From Actinoplanes flavus (GTDB lineage Bacteria; Actinomycetota; Actinomycetes; Mycobacteriales; Micromonosporaceae), in NCBI RefSeq assembly GCF_017592555.1, contig NZ_JAGFNS010000011.1, positions 62,001-126,000 of the forward strand: a DNA stretch of 64,000 nt, given 5' to 3'. The notes under the pieces were generated by a model. That model was not told the origin of the DNA, did no database searches, and saw only the letters and a program-made list of their open reading frames with translations. The translations under genes and the position numbers were made by a program. This document shows positions 59,431-64,000 of the stretch, one piece after another (the first letter of the stretch is position 1; the number at the start of each line of letters is the position of its first letter).

Positions 59431-59796
59431 GTGGTTGTGCTGCGTGCTTCTCCAGGTCAGGCCCCTGACGGTCTGGGCGGTGGGCTCACCATGGTTCCCC
59501 CGCGATGGTCATGGCTCTCTGTTGAGTGCGATGGTCAGGCCGTGATCGACCACGAAGGCCCTACCCCGCTCTACGTGCAGGTGGCGGACGCCATCGCGGC
59601 GCGAATCGATGCGGGTGTCCTTCTGCCGAATCGGTTGATCCCGTCGGAGAGCCAGCTGGTCCAGGAGTACGGCGTTGCCCGGGGCACCGCCCGCAAGGCC
59701 ATCCAACTGCTACGCGAACGCGGCCTCGTGATCACTGTCGTCGGCCGCGGCACGTACGTCACCGCCACGAACGACGGCCCGACCGCGGCACGCTAG
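59431..59796 (+). CDS. Short GntR-family regulator
   Basis: A 121-residue protein whose C-terminal 80 residues are a GntR winged helix: GPTPLYVQVADAIAARIDAGVLLPNRLIPSESQLVQEYGVARGTARKAIQLLRERGLV, with VVGRGTYV closing the wing. There is no effector-binding domain, typical of short regulators on actinobacterial integrative elements. The GTG at 59431 follows GGGAGG; GTG 59542 would give the 84-residue core alone. The N-terminal extension is otherwise unexplained. Confidence 0.78.
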   Translation: MVVLRASPGQAPDGLGGGLTMVPPRWSWLSVECDGQAVIDHEGPTPLYVQVADAIAARIDAGVLLPNRLIPSESQLVQEYGVARGTARKAIQLLRERGLVITVVGRGTYVTATNDGPTAAR

Positions 59797-60073
59797 ATCG
59801 CAATCGACGGGCACGCCCCGCCGGGAAGGTCGCGGCGTATCCACCGGCCGCCCTCGAACCTCACCAGTTGCCCACAACCGCCCACCAGGCGATCGAACGC
59901 CCCGTCACCGATCCGCTCTGCCGTCGCACCGGTGAGTCTGGGCGCCTCGTGTCGGCGACACGACTCCCGTGACGGCTGACCCCTCACCGGATGGTTGAAC
60001 CCGCCAGGCGCACACGGCGTACCCGAAATTGAGACAGTTCGAAGTGTGCGGGTGGCCGGGACGGGGATGACCG

Positions 60074-60808
60074 ATGTTCGATGACCGTATGCGGGCCCTG
60101 GCCGGGCTGCGCGACGAGGGTGAGGCACTGCGGCGGCGGGCCTGGTCCGCCGCGAAGGTGCCGGGTGAACCGGGATCGGACGCGACCGGCTCGGTCACGG
60201 TGACACTGGACGAGCACGGCCGCGTCGCGAACGTGGCCGTAGCAGCCTACTGGCGATCGCGGCTGGCCGATGAGCACCTGGGCGGCGCCGTGGTGGAGGC
60301 GGTCCGGGACGCTGCGATGCGACGCCTGAACGCCTGGGGCGAGGCGTACGCCGAGCCTGTCAGCCCGGAGCCGGTGTCGTCGGCGGCCGGCCTCCAGCAG
60401 CGGCTGGACTCCATCGACTCGGCCACGCTGCCCGCCGCCGAACGGGAGGCGGCGCTGATGGCGCTGCTCGAGGTGGTCGAGTCGATCGAGCAGGGCCTCG
60501 ACGAGGTGACCAGCCGGTTGGACCAGACCTTGAACGCGACCCACACCGGGCACAGCCCGCACCGCGAGGTGACGGTGGAGCTGACCGGCGGCGGTGACGT
60601 CACGTCGGTGCGATTCGACCGCAGGTGGCTGCGTGACGCGCACGATGCGAACCTCACCCGGCAGCTCACCACGGCGTTCCGGGCGGCATACGAGCAGGTC
60701 GCCGCCAACGGCGTGCCGCGCCTGATCGCCGACAGCCCGCTCGGCCACGCACAGACGGTGATGCGGGACCCGTTCGGGTTCGCCCGCCGGTTCGGGCTGG
60801 CCGGCTGA
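60074..60808 (+). CDS. YbaB/EbfC-like protein, two repeats
   Basis: A 244-residue protein with two YbaB-like halves: about 30-90 (GSVTVTLDEHGRVANVAVAAYWRS) and about 160-215 (REVTVELTGGGDVTSVRFDRRWL), with a helical linker between. In actinobacteria such fused YbaB-like proteins are often encoded beside WXG100-type secreted proteins, as here. The ATG ends a GGGGAT stretch. The stop overlaps the next ATG (TGATG). Confidence 0.75.
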   Translation: MFDDRMRALAGLRDEGEALRRRAWSAAKVPGEPGSDATGSVTVTLDEHGRVANVAVAAYWRSRLADEHLGGAVVEAVRDAAMRRLNAWGEAYAEPVSPEPVSSAAGLQQRLDSIDSATLPAAEREAALMALLEVVESIEQGLDEVTSRLDQTLNATHTGHSPHREVTVELTGGGDVTSVRFDRRWLRDAHDANLTRQLTTAFRAAYEQVAANGVPRLIADSPLGHAQTVMRDPFGFARRFGLAG

Positions 60809-61125
60809 TGACGCTCAAAGCCGCCCTGGACGCGCTGCACCGCGACGCCGCCTCGTGGGAGCAGGTGGCAGCGGTGACCCGACAGGCCGCGCACGAGGCG
60901 AGCCTGCTGACCCTGAGCGCACACGAACTGTCCTGGGCGTCGCTGCCGAGTGGCCTGCTCGACACCTACGCCGAACTGCAGCTGAAGGTCGTGACGTTGC
61001 TGGAGGAGGCGAGCGGGGTGTACAGCGGGCTGAGCGCCAAGCTCGACAAGGTCGCCTACGAGTACGAGACGAACGACGAACGCGCCGCCCGAGATCTGGA
61101 GGGAGTGTGGGATGTCCGTGAGTAG
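60808..61125 (+). CDS. Small helical protein, ESX-type accessory
   Basis: A 105-residue protein, almost entirely helical with a probable helical hairpin (residues about 5-35 and 55-95). It lacks a clear WxG. It overlaps the upstream YbaB-like gene by one base and the downstream gene by 14, so it is part of the same operon, and may be a co-secreted partner or chaperone of the next protein. Family not recognised. Confidence 0.68.
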   Translation: MTLKAALDALHRDAASWEQVAAVTRQAAHEASLLTLSAHELSWASLPSGLLDTYAELQLKVVTLLEEASGVYSGLSAKLDKVAYEYETNDERAARDLEGVWDVRE

Positions 61126-61831
61126 CACCGAGGCCGTCCTGCTCGAACGCATCCATTCGACCATCGACCGCATCGACACCAAGACCGTCGAACTGCAGAA
61201 CTCGATCAACGACAAGCTGGCATACGTTCCCCCGCCCGCGCAGGGGAAGGTCCGTCAGGGCTGGGACGACTTCTGCGCGTTCATGCGCCGCATCTGGGAC
61301 AACCTGGCGACGATCCTGTCGAACATGGGCTCGCTGTCGGCGCTGTCGACGACCGCGCAAGCCTGGAGCGACCGGGTCGGTGTCCCGGTCAGCGGGCAGG
61401 TTCAGGCCGCCGACGCCGGGCTGCTCACCGTCGACGACAACTGGGCCGGCGACGCCGCCGACGCGTACCGGCAGATGCTGCCGTTGCAGAAGGCCGCCCT
61501 GGAGAAGGTCAAGACGGTCCTCACTGACGGCCTGTCCACGGCACTGGAACAGGTTCGCACCGGCGTGTTCCTGTTCTGGACCGGACTGCTGGGGGCGCTC
61601 GCGGCACTGGCGGTCGGCATCATCGGTGCGCTCGCCTCCAGCGCCACGATCTTCGGCGTGCCCGCGGCACCGTTCATCGCGGCCGGGGCGGCGGTGACGG
61701 CCTCGATAGCGTTGATCGTCGGCTGCGAGACGCTGAAAAGTGCCTGTACTTCCGCCAACAGCACCTTGCGGCAGAAGTTCGACGACACCGGCTTCTTCCG
61801 GGGTCATTGGCCGCCGGCGGGCACCGCATGA
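61112..61831 (+). CDS. WXG100-like protein with transmembrane C-terminus
   Basis: A 239-residue protein. Residues about 10-70 are helical, and near 110 a WAGDAADAY motif (W-x-G-like) starts the second helix of a WXG100-type hairpin. Residues about 150-205 form two hydrophobic helices, and a 35-residue tail follows. The layout suggests a type VII secretion substrate acting on membranes. GGAGGGAG precedes the ATG at 61112. The tail is duplicated, with decay, 0.7 kb downstream. No secretion machinery is nearby apart from EccB 23 kb away. Confidence 0.72.
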   Translation: MSVSSTEAVLLERIHSTIDRIDTKTVELQNSINDKLAYVPPPAQGKVRQGWDDFCAFMRRIWDNLATILSNMGSLSALSTTAQAWSDRVGVPVSGQVQAADAGLLTVDDNWAGDAADAYRQMLPLQKAALEKVKTVLTDGLSTALEQVRTGVFLFWTGLLGALAALAVGIIGALASSATIFGVPAAPFIAAGAAVTASIALIVGCETLKSACTSANSTLRQKFDDTGFFRGHWPPAGTA

Positions 61832-62256
61832 CCGCGGCGCGGACCGAGCGGGCGAGCAACGCGCTAATCGCAGTCATGATTATCGTGTTCGCGCTGGCAG
61901 AGATCGGGCTCGCCGCAATGGGCGCTACGGCCTGGCGGTGGTACCGGGACGGCGATTTCACCGCCGTACAGGCTGGACCGTTCATCGCGATGGGGGCATC
62001 GGCTGCGGTTGGTGCCATTCTCGCGATACTCGCGGTGATCGCCTTGCTGCGAGGCGGGCGCGGCCAAGGTCTCGCTCGCGGCACGCTCAACCTAACGTGG
62101 CTGCGGCTGGCTGCGGTCCTCATCGTCTTGGCGATCTTCGCGCTGACCGTCGGCGTCTCCGCGACAGGAGTATTCGGCATGTTCCTCGCAGTCGGTGACG
62201 CGCTCGCCGGGTTCGTCGTCACCGGTGCGGCCGTCCGCCGAACTCGCAGTGGATGA
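61828..62256 (+). CDS. Four-helix membrane protein, candidate immunity partner
   Basis: A 142-residue protein with four transmembrane helices (about 12-32, 45-68, 85-107 and 112-132). The ATG overlaps the previous stop by 4 bases (ATGA), so it is translated with the WXG100-like protein. Its position and membrane location suit an immunity protein, but that is inference. The C-terminal half recurs in the decayed copy downstream. Confidence 0.7.
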   Translation: MTAARTERASNALIAVMIIVFALAEIGLAAMGATAWRWYRDGDFTAVQAGPFIAMGASAAVGAILAILAVIALLRGGRGQGLARGTLNLTWLRLAAVLIVLAIFALTVGVSATGVFGMFLAVGDALAGFVVTGAAVRRTRSG

Positions 62257-62431
62257 ACCGATCGCCGTCCTGGGAGACATGTGCGGTCGGCGACGATCGC
62301 GGTCGTCGCGGTGGCTCAACGTCGCCGTGACCGACGGGAGCACGAACGATGGCGCCAGTGGTGCAGCACCGAATCGTCTCTGGTGTGGTGGCCACCAACG
62401 CTAACCGGGCGCTGCGTCACAAAGGCGAGGA

Positions 62432-62785
62432 ATGACGCTAATCGTCGGTGGTGCGACCCTCAAACCGACCCGTAGGGCGGCCAACACCACGTTGCGGCAG
62501 AAGCTCGACGACACCGGCTTCATCCGGAGTCACTGGCGTCGGCGGGCACGGCATGACGGCCACGCCGACCGAGCGGCCCGGTGGGAGGGCCTTGCTCGTG
62601 CTGCGGTCAGTCTCGCCTGGTTGCGGTTGGGAATGGTGATCATCGGGTTGGCGGTCGTCGTGCTCACCCTTGGCGCGTCTGCGGCAGCGTTGCTTCCACT
62701 GGTCGGCATCGTGCTGGCCGTAGGCGACGCCTGCGGCGGGCTGATCATCACCGGTGGGGCGTTGCGCCGGATCAGCGCTGGATGA
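62432..62785 (+). pseudogene. Decayed fused duplicate of the effector tail and membrane partner
   Basis: The 117-residue open frame starts with a copy of the tail of the 61112 protein (22 of 33 residues identical over LIVG...HW), then, after a one-base deletion that removes the original stop, continues in another frame into a copy of the membrane protein's C-terminal half (LARAAVSLAWLRLGMVI; FLAVGDALAGF matches VLAVGDACGGL). The N-terminal half of the membrane protein copy survives only as MTATPTERPGGRALLVL in another frame. It looks like a broken tandem duplication. Confidence 0.75.
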
Positions 62786-62901
62786 AGAACCGATCCAGCG
62801 CGTTGAGCGTCCGGAGGCGTTTCACGTCACGGACCGCGTCTTCCTTCCACGATGGAGGTACGACGGTCGGTGACGGGAGCTTGCGCGGTTAGATTGGCGG
62901 T

Positions 62902-63246
62902 GTGGCCAGCAGCGATGTCGAGCAGGCGATACGACGACTCGCGGATGACGCCGTATCGATGACCCTCGACCAGCGGCTGCGGATCGCGGCGCTGCTGGCT
63001 CGACCAGCCGATCCCGTGGCCATCATCCCCGCCTGCGACCGCGCGGCGCCGGGCCAGGTGACCCCGGAATCGTTCGTGCTGACCGTCGGTGAGGTAGCTG
63101 ACCTGCTGAGGGTCGGCCGGACGACGGTCTACGAGCTGATCAGGACCGGTGAACTGAACAGCATCATGATCGGCCGTCTACGGCGGGTACGGCGTGCCGA
63201 TGTGGTGGCCCACCTCGACCAACTCAGCCGTCGTGACGCAGATTGA
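62902..63246 (+). CDS. Excisionase-like HTH protein
   Basis: A 114-residue protein whose C-terminal 55 residues are a MerR-like/excisionase helix-turn-helix (FVLTVGEVADLLRVGRTTVYELIRTGELNSIMIGRLRRVRRADV). The N-terminal 50 residues are helical. A TTAGAT box at 62889-62894 lies exactly 7 bases before the GTG, so it is probably leaderless. Such proteins are found with integrases or as nuclease-gene regulators; no integrase is in the window. Confidence 0.82.
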   Translation: MASSDVEQAIRRLADDAVSMTLDQRLRIAALLARPADPVAIIPACDRAAPGQVTPESFVLTVGEVADLLRVGRTTVYELIRTGELNSIMIGRLRRVRRADVVAHLDQLSRRDAD

Positions 63247-63371
63247 CGAGCTTGACGTCATGTCGGACGACAACTGTGTGGCGGAGACGGTCGTCGTTGC
63301 CGAGCAGTCGTGTCCGGGAGACGCGCGTTGAGGATCGAGCGTTGACCGTCCGGGCGGTTGTCTGCTGCCGG

Positions 63372-63397
63372 TCCCGCCCGCGAAACTGCGGGCGGGA
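63372..63397 (+). promoter_or_regulatory. Hairpin occluding the ribosome-binding site of the next gene
   Basis: TCCCGCCCGC pairs perfectly with GCGGGCGGGA around GAAACT. The 3' arm includes GGGA of the GGGAGG (63394-63399) that serves the ATG at 63407. It could control translation or act as a terminator for the HTH gene. Confidence 0.5.
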
Positions 63398-63406
63398 GGC
63401 CCTTCG

Positions 63407-64000
63407 ATGCCAGGTAAGTACCAGCCGCTGACGTTCGCGCTGACCACCGCCGCCAAGCGCGGGCAACGCGAGGTGGAGTTCAGCTTCGATGAGATCGCCG
63501 CACTGGTCGGAGGGCTGCCGCGCTCGGCCGAGCTGCGGCAGTGGTGGGCGAACGCAGATCATTCACAGGCCCAGGCTTGGTGCGTCGCCGGTTATCGGGT
63601 GCAGCAGGTGTATCTCGATCGGCGCCGGGTCCGCTTCAGCGCAGTGCCGACTCATACCCCTCCCGGAGGAGTGCGCAACGTCGAGCCGTCGCCGCCCCGT
63701 ACTGTCCCGGGTTTGTCGGAACCGCCGGTCGACATCCGGGCGAAACTGCAGTGGGTCGATTCCGGCGTCGTGCTGCTGGACGCAGCCGACAAACCGGCCT
63801 TTCCCCGTCTGGCCGCCTCGCCCGGCCTTTACCGGCTGACCTTCACCGGGCCGGTTCCACAGATGTACATCGGTGAGAGCGACAATCTGCACCGCAGGTT
63901 GTCTGGCAACTACCGCAGTCCCGGCCCGAGCCAGCGAACGAGTACGCGAATCAACGCCCTGCTACGGGAGCACCTTGCCCGCGGCGGGACCGTCTTGCTG
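63407..64000 (+). CDS. DUF7662 - GIY-YIG protein (cut by window end)
   Basis: The first 198 codons of an open gene. Residues about 5-75 match DUF7662 (YQPLTFALTTAAKRGQREV, FDEIAALVGGLP, WWANADHSQAQAW, VQQVYLDRRRVRF). After a Pro-rich linker a GIY-YIG nuclease-type domain begins: GLYRL at 140-144, YIGESDNLHRRL from 154, and a downstream helix. The catalytic Tyr, Gly and Arg are present; the later Glu would be beyond the window. It follows an excisionase-like HTH gene and could be a defence nuclease; that is inference. Confidence 0.8.
   Translation, partial: MPGKYQPLTFALTTAAKRGQREVEFSFDEIAALVGGLPRSAELRQWWANADHSQAQAWCVAGYRVQQVYLDRRRVRFSAVPTHTPPGGVRNVEPSPPRTVPGLSEPPVDIRAKLQWVDSGVVLLDAADKPAFPRLAASPGLYRLTFTGPVPQMYIGESDNLHRRLSGNYRSPGPSQRTSTRINALLREHLARGGTVLL

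Overview
This 64 kb window is chromosomal DNA of a very high-GC actinobacterium. The best fit is Micromonosporaceae, probably Actinoplanes or a close relative; that is inferred from overall gene content and not from a marker gene. Supporting traits are the GC-rich third codon positions, many GTG starts, tightly overlapping genes (GTGA, ATGA and TGATG junctions), single-domain LCP proteins, an EccB protein, and many genes whose start codon lies 6-8 bases after a TANNNT -10 box and so are probably read from leaderless mRNAs.

Layout. 0-9.6 kb holds housekeeping and small metabolic genes: two HAD phosphatases, serS, OsmC, a zincin, pheA, ACT, PAS and NERD-like proteins, and arginine deiminase. 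9.7-15.5 kb has a DUF5926 protein, a sensor kinase, a glycerophosphodiesterase, a rhodanese and two LCP glycopolymer ligases. 15.7-27 kb is a transport and signalling block: DUF485-ActP, a second sodium:solute symporter with a different small partner, an OmpR-type two-component system coupled to a DUF4173 membrane protein, and a LytS/LytTR pair. Between the two regulator modules lies a compact cluster of DnaA-box-like sequences. 27.3-35.9 kb is a cell-envelope block: polyprenyl-P sugar transferase, GT4, a nucleotidyltransferase, a glycerol-1-phosphate-dehydrogenase-like enzyme, a CDP-alcohol phosphotransferase, and a divergent aminotransferase. It is interrupted at 31.1-32.0 kb by a 0.9 kb non-coding stretch of three different repeat arrays and a G-quadruplex motif.

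36-43.5 kb contains CorA, an EccB with no other type VII secretion core genes nearby, cyclophilin, rhomboid, PH-domain proteins, and a two-subunit transketolase divergent from SoxR with a palindromic operator between them. 43.7-45.7 kb looks less GC-rich and carries a secreted protein and a lipoprotein beside tRNA-Ser(UGA). 45.8-58.9 kb has a quinone oxidoreductase, an NlpC/P60 hydrolase, a methyltransferase, a GT-C-like membrane protein, an FhuF-type protein behind an iron box, an unusual HTH-peptide deformylase fusion, a flavohaemoprotein, a CPBP protease, and a protein with a histone-H1-like tail.

59.0-64 kb starts with tRNA-Ser(GCU) and tRNA-Arg(ACG) and then becomes accessory: a GntR regulator, a YbaB-like protein, a small helical protein, a WXG100-like secreted protein, a membrane protein that may be its immunity partner, a frameshifted duplicate of the last two, an excisionase-like HTH protein, and a DUF7662-GIY-YIG protein cut off by the window end. 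The most interesting items are the HTH-deformylase fusion, the DnaA-box cluster, the 31 kb repeat block, the duplicated type VII effector/partner cassette, and the DUF7662-GIY-YIG gene.
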